Assembly (NCBI GenBank): GCA_026390115.1
Contig: JAPLGO010000009.1
Coordinates: 1-64,000 of the forward strand
Origin: Campylobacterales bacterium
Lineage (GTDB): Bacteria > Campylobacterota > Campylobacteria > Campylobacterales > Sulfurimonadaceae
Length of the DNA stretch: 64,000 nucleotides
Direction of reading: 5' to 3'
Shown here: piece by piece, positions 19,294-27,769 of the stretch
Layout of the letters: each line of letters starts with the position of its first letter
Position numbering within the stretch: position 1 is the stretch's first letter
Notes under the pieces: model-generated
The model's database searches: none
Seen by the model: only the letters and a program-made list of their open reading frames with translations
Told to the model about the DNA's origin: nothing
Position numbers and translations under genes: made by a program

Positions 19294-20232
19294 CTAAATT
19301 TTATCTTTATTCAAACTATCATAAAGTAAATCAGTTAGTTCAGATTTTAGATAATCATCATCTAGTAATTTTAAGAATTTTTCCACGCTTACTTTACTCT
19401 TTAATTCTAATTTACCATCCTCACCAAACTTTAAACTTTTTTTCAATTCAGGATGGTTTTCTATAAAAGAGATGACTTTTGACTGATTATCTCTAATTAT
19501 ATTTATTACAGGAGAATTTTTAACAAGATTGACTTTCTTTGCTATTTTTTTTGATTTAACCATTTCTTCTAATTTGCTTATATCATCTAAAAAGTCTATT
19601 GCACCGATAGTTGCCAATGCTTCTTCTGCTTTTTTGACAATAACACTTTCATAACCAAGAGAGCTTTCTAACATATCAAGCTTTATAACTAAAATATGTT
19701 CATTTAACACAAGAAATTGAAAATTTCTATCAATCTTCAAGATATCTTCTTTTAGTTCATCAATATTTTCATCACTTTGTTTAAAAAATAAAGTTTTTCC
19801 ACGCTTTAAAAGATTTATAGGATAGTTCTTTTTGTATAAAAGAATATTCTTTTCGCTTGTTCCTATTTTTATGATGAAGGTTTCAATATCTGAAAAGCTT
19901 GTATCTTTAAATGAAAAAGTATCATGCCCTTCACTGTCAAAATTTGCTAGATGTGAAATTTTCTCATATACATTTTCGCTATCAAAATAATAATAAGTTT
20001 TTGCATCTTCATCATTCGCACTATCTATTGATTTTAATCTATACTCATTTTCGTCGTTTAATAAAGTATCACTAATACTTTCTTTAAATAATTTCAATAA
20101 ACTACCAGAAGCCTCATCTGAAATAGATGAAAATGTTATCTCGTTTTCTTTTGAAATTAAATACAACTCCAAAGTGACTTCATCACAACCTAAAATTTCT
20201 TCTAATGATTTTTTTAAACTACTTACTTCCAT
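19294..20232 (-). CDS. kwaB: Kiwa anti-phage protein KwaB-like (DUF4868)
   Basis: DUF4868-like layout with C-terminal SVEKFLKLLDDDYLKSELTD; 1 bp downstream of the KwaA-like membrane protein. Confidence 0.72.
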   Translation of the reverse strand: MEVSSLKKSLEEILGCDEVTLELYLISKENEITFSSISDEASGSLLKLFKESISDTLLNDENEYRLKSIDSANDEDAKTYYYFDSENVYEKISHLANFDSEGHDTFSFKDTSFSDIETFIIKIGTSEKNILLYKKNYPINLLKRGKTLFFKQSDENIDELKEDILKIDRNFQFLVLNEHILVIKLDMLESSLGYESVIVKKAEEALATIGAIDFLDDISKLEEMVKSKKIAKKVNLVKNSPVINIIRDNQSKVISFIENHPELKKSLKFGEDGKLELKSKVSVEKFLKLLDDDYLKSELTDLLYDSLNKDKI

Positions 20233-20233
20233 A

Positions 20234-20809
20234 CTATAATCCTTTTATTAAATATATGTTATTACCTAAATCTTTGTATTTATACCTTTGCGTATTATTA
20301 GTTATTGTTCCTTTTATTATCAGTACAACAGACTTATTATCACTTTTTGCTTTATAAATCTTATAGCCAAACAATAGTAATGTTGGGTTTAAATAATATA
20401 AATTCGATTTTATATAAATTACACCTATCATTATCAATAAAACTATCACTACAACAAAGCTTCTTGGCTCATTAAGGTTAAATGTAATAAGAGGAATTAT
20501 ATAAGTTGATAAAAATGTTAAATGATCAAAATCAGCAGGTGTAATCTCAATAAAAGTTTTAGCGGCTCTTTCTCCATATCCACTATTATTTTGAAATACA
20601 ACATAGGACAACAATGCTAATGATATTAAGAAAATAAAAAAAGTAACTTGCCAATTACAAATTATTAATTGTGAAAAATATTCTACTTTAGTAGCATAGA
20701 AATCCCACTTTAAGAAAGGCTCAATCTTTATGTATTGCACCACAAAAATCATATATAAAGGGATTAGTGATAAATTATATAAATTTGATTTATAAAAAAT
20801 ATTATTCAA
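20234..20809 (-). CDS. kwaA: Kiwa anti-phage membrane protein KwaA-like
   Basis: ~190-aa four-TM protein, GYGERAAKTFIEITPADFDHLTFLSTYIIPLITFNLNEPRS; directly followed by the DUF4868 gene. Confidence 0.7.
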   Translation of the reverse strand: MNNIFYKSNLYNLSLIPLYMIFVVQYIKIEPFLKWDFYATKVEYFSQLIICNWQVTFFIFLISLALLSYVVFQNNSGYGERAAKTFIEITPADFDHLTFLSTYIIPLITFNLNEPRSFVVVIVLLIMIGVIYIKSNLYYLNPTLLLFGYKIYKAKSDNKSVVLIIKGTITNNTQRYKYKDLGNNIYLIKGL

Positions 20810-20990
20810 CTTTTAACTACCCTCAATATGTTTGTATACTTAACTCGGCATTAGTTTTTAATTATTAATCAAAGTTACACTTTTTATATTGTATCTAAAA
20901 ACAATAGATATTTATATCCTCATGATAAAAGGGCGCATTTTATTTTCAGGATAAGAGCAAGGGAGATTTAGACCATTCAAATGCCTCTTA

Positions 20991-22385
20991 TCAGCAAAGC
21001 AAATTACTTATAATTGGAAGATTAAAAATAGAACTTTCAACGCCCTCATTAAGAAGTAATGTTGTTTTTATGAAATAATTTATTTCATTTTGTGACATAT
21101 TTCCATAATTGCCAGCATTAAAATTAAATTGACTTCTGCCTATTTCTGCACTTAAAAATAAATCTTCACCCATTTCTTTTATCAATAAGTTTTCTTCAGC
21201 AAGATAGTTATAAAGTTCTGTCCCATGATAAGGCCTAAATTGAAAAACACTTGTTCTGAATACAACACCATATATACGTGCCATATTAGTTAGCTCTAAA
21301 GCAAGAGATAATGTTTTATTAGCATCAGATACCTCTTCAGTAGGAAAACCATATATAAAGTATCCTTTTACGTTAATGCCGGCAAAAAATATTTTTTTAA
21401 AAATATCTTTAATATTGTCTATTTGGTTTGGCTTGTGTATCATTCTTAAAATTTTCTCTGAACCGGATTCAATACCTATTGAAAGTTCGTAACAACCACT
21501 TTTTTTAAGGGAATTTATACCTTCTTGAGAACTTTTAGTAAATGACATGGTGTGAGCCATTGAACGCCATAGTAGCTCTTTCCTTGGTGAAAAAATATCA
21601 ATTGCTTTTTTAATATTTTGATTATTTTTTAAAAAAAGATCATCTAAAATTCTTATTGATCGCACGTTAATATAAGTTTTCTCAATGTAGTCTAATTCTT
21701 TCATTATACTTTGTGCACTTCTTTCTCGAACTGAACTATGTTTATTTAGTTTTCTGGCAGCACCACAAAAGGCACAGTTATAGATGCAACCTCTACTTGT
21801 AATTATTGAAATCTCACGCAGGTTATTAATTTTACTTGTTAAAGGTTCATTTGTAAAAAAACTTCTATCAAGGGTTATATCCGAAATATCTTTTGGAAAA
21901 TATACAGAGGTACTATCAACTTTATACAAAGTTCTATTTGTATAAATTTCATTAATTGTTATTGGGCTTTGCTTGATATTTTGCTTCACAATATCAATAG
22001 TTATGAGTTCGCCATCACCAATTACTCCTATGATTTTATTTTTAGTTACGAAGCTAAATATTTCTGTATATAAAAATTGTACAGAATTTCCACCAGCGAT
22101 AAATGTCGTTTCAAAAGAAATGCTTTCAACTATTTCTTTTGTAATGGACAGATTTGTTGAAAAAAAATTCATTCCTATAAATATAGGTTTCATACTATTT
22201 AATTGTTCTATAAGGTTATACATAGATATATTATTCACTACAGCATCAATCAACAAGCAATCAATATTATTTTCTCTTAATTTAGTGGCAATATAACCTA
22301 GTCCAATAGGTGGTAAAAAGTCATCTGGGTCATGGTTTTCTTTTTTTTCTCTAAAGAGCGGAGAATTGACAAGTACTATTTCCAT
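20991..22385 (-). CDS. B12-binding-domain radical SAM enzyme
   Basis: LPPIGLGYIATKLRENNIDCLLIDA (B12-binding-like) and GCIYNCAFCGAARK (CxxxCxxC). Confidence 0.85.
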   Translation of the reverse strand: MEIVLVNSPLFREKKENHDPDDFLPPIGLGYIATKLRENNIDCLLIDAVVNNISMYNLIEQLNSMKPIFIGMNFFSTNLSITKEIVESISFETTFIAGGNSVQFLYTEIFSFVTKNKIIGVIGDGELITIDIVKQNIKQSPITINEIYTNRTLYKVDSTSVYFPKDISDITLDRSFFTNEPLTSKINNLREISIITSRGCIYNCAFCGAARKLNKHSSVRERSAQSIMKELDYIEKTYINVRSIRILDDLFLKNNQNIKKAIDIFSPRKELLWRSMAHTMSFTKSSQEGINSLKKSGCYELSIGIESGSEKILRMIHKPNQIDNIKDIFKKIFFAGINVKGYFIYGFPTEEVSDANKTLSLALELTNMARIYGVVFRTSVFQFRPYHGTELYNYLAEENLLIKEMGEDLFLSAEIGRSQFNFNAGNYGNMSQNEINYFIKTTLLLNEGVESSIFNLPIISNLLC

Positions 22386-22528
22386 CCAACCCCTTTTATC
22401 AGTAAATTATAATTTATTATAACAGAATTACAATTTATTTACACGAGTAGATAATTACAGGAATAATAATTGCTGGTGTATAACTATTATAAAAAAATAT
22501 GATATAAAATTTATTATAAGCTTTATTT

Positions 22529-22564
22529 AAGATATATAAAGTTATAAATAACTTTATATATCTT
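22529..22564. promoter_or_regulatory. Perfect 17-bp inverted repeat (2-nt spacer) upstream of the UDG-like gene
   Basis: AAGATATATAAAGTTAT-AA-ATAACTTTATATATCTT. Confidence 0.6.
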
Positions 22565-22577
22565 ATTTGGACTTTTA

Positions 22578-23147
22578 ATGAAAAATATTTCAGAATGTGA
22601 AAAATGTGGTTTATGTAATAATCAAAAACCTTTACTAGATAATTGCAATCGTGCGGATGTAATGTGGGTTGGTCTTTCTGCTAAAAAAGTTGAAAGTTTA
22701 TTTGACGAAATACCTTTAGCAAACAACACGAATACAGGAAAAATAATAGCTGATATAGAGGAAGGCTTGGACGATATTTTATTTTATAAAACAAACATTG
22801 TAAAATGTCTCCCTTTGGATGAAAAGGGAAAAATCCGCTATCCAAACGTTGATGAAATGAGTGCGTGCCAAGATAATTTTAACAAAGAGCTAGAACAAGT
22901 AAAACCAAGTGTTGTATTTTTACTTGGGAAAAAAGTTAGTGATTTTTTATTTAAACTACATAAGAAACAAGACAAAACCATAAAGACAGTAGATGATAGT
23001 TGGTTTTATAATAATATAACTTTCATATCTATTCATCATCCTTCATATATTTATGTGTATAAGAGAAAATTTATTGCGGAATACGTTAAAAGTGTTCAGT
23101 CAATTATTGAACGAGAATTACCATACATACTAAGAGAAGCTAGTTAA
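22578..23147 (+). CDS. Uracil-DNA glycosylase superfamily-like protein
   Basis: N-terminal CEKCGLC, ILFYKTNIVKCLPL, KPSVVFLLGKKVSDFLF, IHHPSY; canonical motif 1 not preserved (WVGLSAKKVES). Confidence 0.6.
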   Translation: MKNISECEKCGLCNNQKPLLDNCNRADVMWVGLSAKKVESLFDEIPLANNTNTGKIIADIEEGLDDILFYKTNIVKCLPLDEKGKIRYPNVDEMSACQDNFNKELEQVKPSVVFLLGKKVSDFLFKLHKKQDKTIKTVDDSWFYNNITFISIHHPSYIYVYKRKFIAEYVKSVQSIIERELPYILREAS

Positions 23148-23336
23148 AATATTAATTGCCCAATTTTAGAGTTCGTTTGACACCTTAAGAGGTTATGGAA
23201 CAAAAAAATGACCTTTCAAATCAGATATTTAAAGCTTCATCTAACCTACCTTCAAAAAATATAGCCAATCGAGAAAGTGTTAATTAAAACTCTACTTAGA
23301 ATACCCTTCAGAATTGTACACTTTACTTTGAAAGAA

Positions 23337-23360
23337 TACAATTAACTATGATTATTGACA
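23337..23360 (-). repeat. Right terminal inverted repeat of the element
   Basis: Reverse complement TGTCAATAATCATAGTTAATTGTA, imperfect match to the left end. Confidence 0.75.
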
Positions 23361-24119
23361 GTCTCGCATATCGTTGCTATTAGCGGTTTTCATCTTGGTA
23401 TTTTAAGTGCTCTGCTCTACCTTTTGCTTTCTAAGCCTTACAAAATTTTACAGAACAGATACTTTGTTTACAGAAATTCAAAAGTCGATCTGTTTCTCAT
23501 CATAACTACTATCTTGCTCTTTTATATGCTGTTTTTAGACTCACCAGATTCACTTTTGCGCTCTTTTGCCATGCTGATTGTCGGCTTTGTTTTGTATGAC
23601 AGAGGTTTTAAAATCATCTCCATGCAAACACTTTTTTTAACAGTAATACTCCTCTTAGTTTTTTCTCCTCGGCTTCTCTTTTCGCTTGGATTCTGGCTCT
23701 CTGTTTTTGGTGTTTTTTACATATTTTTATTTTTAATCCACTTCAAACATCTCAGCAAAATTTGGCAATTTTTTTTAGTAGAATTTAGCACCTACCTTTT
23801 AATGCTCCCGCTCGCTTTGGCTCTTTTTGGAGCTTTCGGAATCTACCACCCATTTTCTATTATTTTAAGTATGCTTTTTATCCTTTTTTATCCGCTGAGT
23901 ATATTTCTGCATATTATAGGTTTGGGGAATCTGTTTGATGGCTTGCTGCAAAGTTTGATTTTATTAGGAGAAACGAAACATGTCGTACCTCTGAGCATGC
24001 CGTTTTTAGCACTTCATATTGCCTTCTCATTTTGGGCAATATTTAAAAAGCTTGGAATGTGGGTTTTGTTGGCATATTCATGCGGAATTTTTGTTTATGC
24101 TCTTTACATGCTTTATTGA
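23355..24119 (+). pseudogene. comEC: comEC 3' fragment (Competence membrane domain); native sequence from 23361
   Basis: VSHIVAISGFHLGILSALLY...LDSPDSLLRSFAM, ComEC core; readable only from a TTG supplied by the element end. Confidence 0.9.
23361..23365. repeat. Right copy of 5-bp target-site duplication GTCTC
   Basis: GTCTC just after ...TTATTGACA; identical to 15220-15224. Confidence 0.85.
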
Positions 24120-24183
24120 ATTGACTAACACTCACTGTTTGCACTATACTTGTCACGATATAAAATAAAAGGTGGGAACATCT

Positions 24184-26697
24184 ATGAAAGCGCTTATTTT
24201 TTTGGTTTTTGCATGGAGCTTTATCTACGCAAATACAATGGTACACTTTGACAAGGGATGGAAACTCGTCGGGGTTCTCTCTAGCATGGACACTATGAAG
24301 AACTTTGACAACTCCCATGTTGAATTAATGTGGGGATTTAATGCAGACGAGCAAAAGTGGGAGGGGTACTCTCCGGATTCTGCAATAAGTAAAAAAATAA
24401 GTGATAACAATATTTCAACTCTCGGCTCGCTTCAACCTTATCAAGCCGTATGGATTTTGAGCAAAGAGGCGTGGAGTTTAGAAATCGTAAACAGTACTCC
24501 GCAAAGCGAACCTGCAAACGACTCTATTGTTTTAAAAAAAGGGTGGAATCTTGTAACGATTCCAAATAAAACCATTGTCTGGAAGAACTTTTTTGGCGAT
24601 GCAGTTGTGTGGAAGTACGATGAAGCTTGGATCGTGAACGATGCATCTCTAAACTTTCCGACCATTACCAATATTAAAGAAAGCGAAGGTATTTGGGTTA
24701 ATTCTAAAGAAGAAACAAGCATTAGCATGGGAAACCAACTCTCAAAACTTACCACCTTTGATTCAAGCGAGGAGATGCTCTCCTATTTGAGAGAGATGAA
24801 AAAAAGCAACTATTATAGATATAGCTTCATGCCTGTGCATGATACAAATAATACAGATATTGCTTTGCCAACCGCTGACGCTTCTGCTAATGAGAATCCA
24901 AAAGTAGCAGATGCAACTAGCACAAATCTTCAGGAGTCAGGGGTAGATGAGTCGGACATATTAAAGCATGACGGCAAATATATTTTTAGTTTAGACAGCA
25001 TTAATAAGCAGATATTTATCACATCTTTTGAAAATATCGCGCTCAAAAACTATAAGGCTCTAAATACCATATCTACAACTGAGAAAGGTTCTATTGTGAG
25101 CATGTATCTGCAAAACAACCGTTTAATTCTTATCTCCAGTGACACAAACTTCTTGTTTGTGGTTGGAGGAGCTGACGATGGCACGGTGATAAAATCCGCT
25201 CTCTATCCCTATTCAAGTTCTGCAAATGCAAAAGTTACAATCTATGATACGACGGATATAAACAACATTGTAGAGTTGTCTTCACATGCAATTGATGGCA
25301 CTTATGAAGAGAGTCGCCTGATTAATGGAAAACTCTTTTTTATAACAAAGTTTTACCCGGATGTGCAATATGATTATCCAAAAATTTATGCAGATACAAT
25401 CTGCTCAAAACTAAATTTACAGAAGATATATGGTGCTTGCAGTAGCACAACTCCAGTCCTTATGGGCGATATTGCAGTCACAAATCAAGTAGAGAGTTGC
25501 ACCTATGGAGCGGATTATTATACCTATCAAGACAATCAATGTTACATCTACAACTATGATAGTGATGGCAGAACATGGAAATATGATTATGAAAATCCAA
25601 TCGTAACAAGCGAAAACTTCACTCCTAAGATAGTCTCAAACGGAGCAAGCAGCGAGCTTATTGAGCCATCCAAATTTTATGTACCGCAAAAGCTTGACCA
25701 AGATTCTGCCATTACGACTATCAGCACTTTTGATATTGCAAGCGCAATTTACAAAGAGAGTATCTCATTTTTGGGGAACACCCAAACTTATTATGCCTCT
25801 CAAACATCTCTCTATTTAATCTCAAATGAGTATCCTCTCTATTACAATTTTTATGATTTTACCGAGAGACAGATGATATATAAATTTGCTCTTGGTGATA
25901 CTCTGAGCTATAAAGGGAGAGGTTTTGTGGATGGAACCATGCTCAATCAGTTTAGCATGAGTGAAAAAGATGACTACCTGAGAGTAGCAACAACAAAAGG
26001 CAACACATGGAGCGGAGCAGGAACTGAAAATTCTGTATTTACACTCAAAGAGAATAACGAAACGCTTGAAGTCAAAGGTACATTGAGTGGACTAGGAAAA
26101 GAGAATGAGAGGATTATGGCTGTCAGATTTATGGGTGACAGAGGCTTTGTGGTTACATTTAAGCAAACAGATCCGCTTTACACACTGGACATGAGCGATC
26201 CGCTCCATCCAAAAGCCGTAGGCGAACTTTCTATTCCCGGATTCTCAAGATACCTCCATGTAGTGGATGAAAACAGGGTTCTGAGTATAGGCAGAGATGC
26301 AAACACGATTACCGGTCAAGCGCTTGGATTGCAACTGCAACTCTTTGATGTTACAGATTTTACAAATCCGCTCCTTGTAGATAAAACCACTATCGGGGGG
26401 AGTTATACATATAGTTCAGCCGAATACAACCATAAAGCCTTTGTTTATCGCCCGAGTGACTTGATGTTTGGATTACAATACTCTAACCTTGAAACAACAG
26501 GTTCCACCAATAATTTCGGTATTTTTCAGATGGACGGAATGTCTATTAAAAAAGTTCATACAATGAGTAAAGCTCTCGTTGATTACTACTGGGGAGATGC
26601 AAATAGAGGTCTAATATTTGACCTGAACAGTACGACCTATGGGGCACTTTTTGAAGGTTCAAATATTTTGAGCGATACTATTTTAAACGGAGAATAA
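24184..26697 (+). CDS. Secreted beta-propeller-domain protein
   Basis: Signal peptide; NLQESGVDESDILKHDGKYIFSL resembles the Beta_propel family; two N-terminal GW(K/N)LV modules; likely start ATG 24184. Confidence 0.7.
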   Translation: MKALIFLVFAWSFIYANTMVHFDKGWKLVGVLSSMDTMKNFDNSHVELMWGFNADEQKWEGYSPDSAISKKISDNNISTLGSLQPYQAVWILSKEAWSLEIVNSTPQSEPANDSIVLKKGWNLVTIPNKTIVWKNFFGDAVVWKYDEAWIVNDASLNFPTITNIKESEGIWVNSKEETSISMGNQLSKLTTFDSSEEMLSYLREMKKSNYYRYSFMPVHDTNNTDIALPTADASANENPKVADATSTNLQESGVDESDILKHDGKYIFSLDSINKQIFITSFENIALKNYKALNTISTTEKGSIVSMYLQNNRLILISSDTNFLFVVGGADDGTVIKSALYPYSSSANAKVTIYDTTDINNIVELSSHAIDGTYEESRLINGKLFFITKFYPDVQYDYPKIYADTICSKLNLQKIYGACSSTTPVLMGDIAVTNQVESCTYGADYYTYQDNQCYIYNYDSDGRTWKYDYENPIVTSENFTPKIVSNGASSELIEPSKFYVPQKLDQDSAITTISTFDIASAIYKESISFLGNTQTYYASQTSLYLISNEYPLYYNFYDFTERQMIYKFALGDTLSYKGRGFVDGTMLNQFSMSEKDDYLRVATTKGNTWSGAGTENSVFTLKENNETLEVKGTLSGLGKENERIMAVRFMGDRGFVVTFKQTDPLYTLDMSDPLHPKAVGELSIPGFSRYLHVVDENRVLSIGRDANTITGQALGLQLQLFDVTDFTNPLLVDKTTIGGSYTYSSAEYNHKAFVYRPSDLMFGLQYSNLETTGSTNNFGIFQMDGMSIKKVHTMSKALVDYYWGDANRGLIFDLNSTTYGALFEGSNILSDTILNGE

Positions 26698-26698
26698 A

Positions 26699-26854
26699 AT
26701 GAGATATTTACTAGGAGTCATGATGATTTTAATTTTTTTAGGATGCGGTGATAATAAAAGCAGCGGTGGTCAGGCGAGTATCTCTAACACGGATGCTCTT
26801 GTGCCAAATATAGAAAATAAAGAGATGCAACCGCCAAAACCACCTGCGCTATAA
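26699..26854 (+). CDS. Small lipoprotein
   Basis: MRYLLGVMMILIFLGCGDNKSS lipobox; 51 aa; start overlaps the preceding stop region. Confidence 0.5.
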   Translation: MRYLLGVMMILIFLGCGDNKSSGGQASISNTDALVPNIENKEMQPPKPPAL

Positions 26855-27748
26855 GGGAGTATTTTCCATAATAATATGGATGTCCTTTTGTTTTAGCACC
26901 CTTTTTTGATAGAGACGGTTTATCAGATAGCAGAGCTTGAGTCCATAAATAAAGATAATCCATGAGAGATAAATCCATAAAAATAGAAATATTAAAGTAG
27001 CAAACGAGCCGTACATTGTTGTGTAAGATTTATTGTAAAAAATATAATAGATAAAAGCGTTTTTTGAGATGCTAAAAACTATTGATATAATAAATGAGCT
27101 TATGAGTGATGCTTTTGGCTCTATCTTTGTGTTTGCAGCGATTTGAAAGAGAAGAAAAAAGAGCGCCCAGATAATTATGTAAGGAATAATCGGAAGAATA
27201 TTTATACCGGAGGTTATCTCGTTTGATTCAATAACGGTTGCCAGCATGGCACTCATGTAAAAGGAAACTCCAAGAGCGACGGGTGTGAGAGTAAGCATAG
27301 TCCAATATATTGTAATCGACTCCCAGAGAGTTCTCTTTTTTGCATGAAAAATTTTGTTTGCAATATACTCGAAATTCTTAAAAAAAAGAAGTGAGGCAAT
27401 CAATACCATGACCAAACCGATAACACCCATTTTTGCAGAGTTGAGTAAAAAACTGTCTATGTAACCCATAATGGATTCCGAATTTACAGGCATAAGATTG
27501 GAGACTATAAATGTTTTGACACTCTCATAATGTTCGGCAAACGAGGGCAAAGATGTCAGAAGAGTAAGCGTAATCAAAAGAAGCGGAATAAGTGTAAAGA
27601 TAGTGTAAAAGCTGAGACTCGCGGCGTAGAGCGTCAGCTCTTTATCAAAAAAAATGCCTATAAGAAAGGATACATGTTTAAAAAAATGCTTTACACCTAT
27701 TTTGTTTATCGGCACCCCGAGGGGAGTTGTCGCTTTGCTCGGGCGCAT
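26849..27748 (-). CDS. YihY/BrkB family membrane protein
   Basis: YAASLSFYTIFTLIPLLLI, LFLWIYLSWIIFIYGL. Confidence 0.88.
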   Translation of the reverse strand: MRPSKATTPLGVPINKIGVKHFFKHVSFLIGIFFDKELTLYAASLSFYTIFTLIPLLLITLTLLTSLPSFAEHYESVKTFIVSNLMPVNSESIMGYIDSFLLNSAKMGVIGLVMVLIASLLFFKNFEYIANKIFHAKKRTLWESITIYWTMLTLTPVALGVSFYMSAMLATVIESNEITSGINILPIIPYIIIWALFFLLFQIAANTKIEPKASLISSFIISIVFSISKNAFIYYIFYNKSYTTMYGSFATLIFLFLWIYLSWIIFIYGLKLCYLINRLYQKRVLKQKDIHIIMENTPL

Positions 27749-27769
27749 TATTGCATACTCCGGATGAGT

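Larger units (their letters stand above)
15225..23360. mobile_element. Tn7-like element (8,136 bp) inserted in comEC, with truncated transposition module
   Basis: 5-bp TSD, imperfect TIRs (TGACAATAGTCTGAGTTTTTTGTA vs reverse complement of right end TGTCAATAATCATAGTTAATTGTA, 18/24), TnsA-like gene at the left end, exact restoration of comEC on removal. Confidence 0.87.

Noticed and set aside
23355-24119. A stand-alone functional short ComEC starting at TTG 23355
   Set aside because: The TTG lies in the transposon end and the protein lacks the ComEC N-terminal part; the split-gene explanation fits exactly. Residual expression cannot be excluded.
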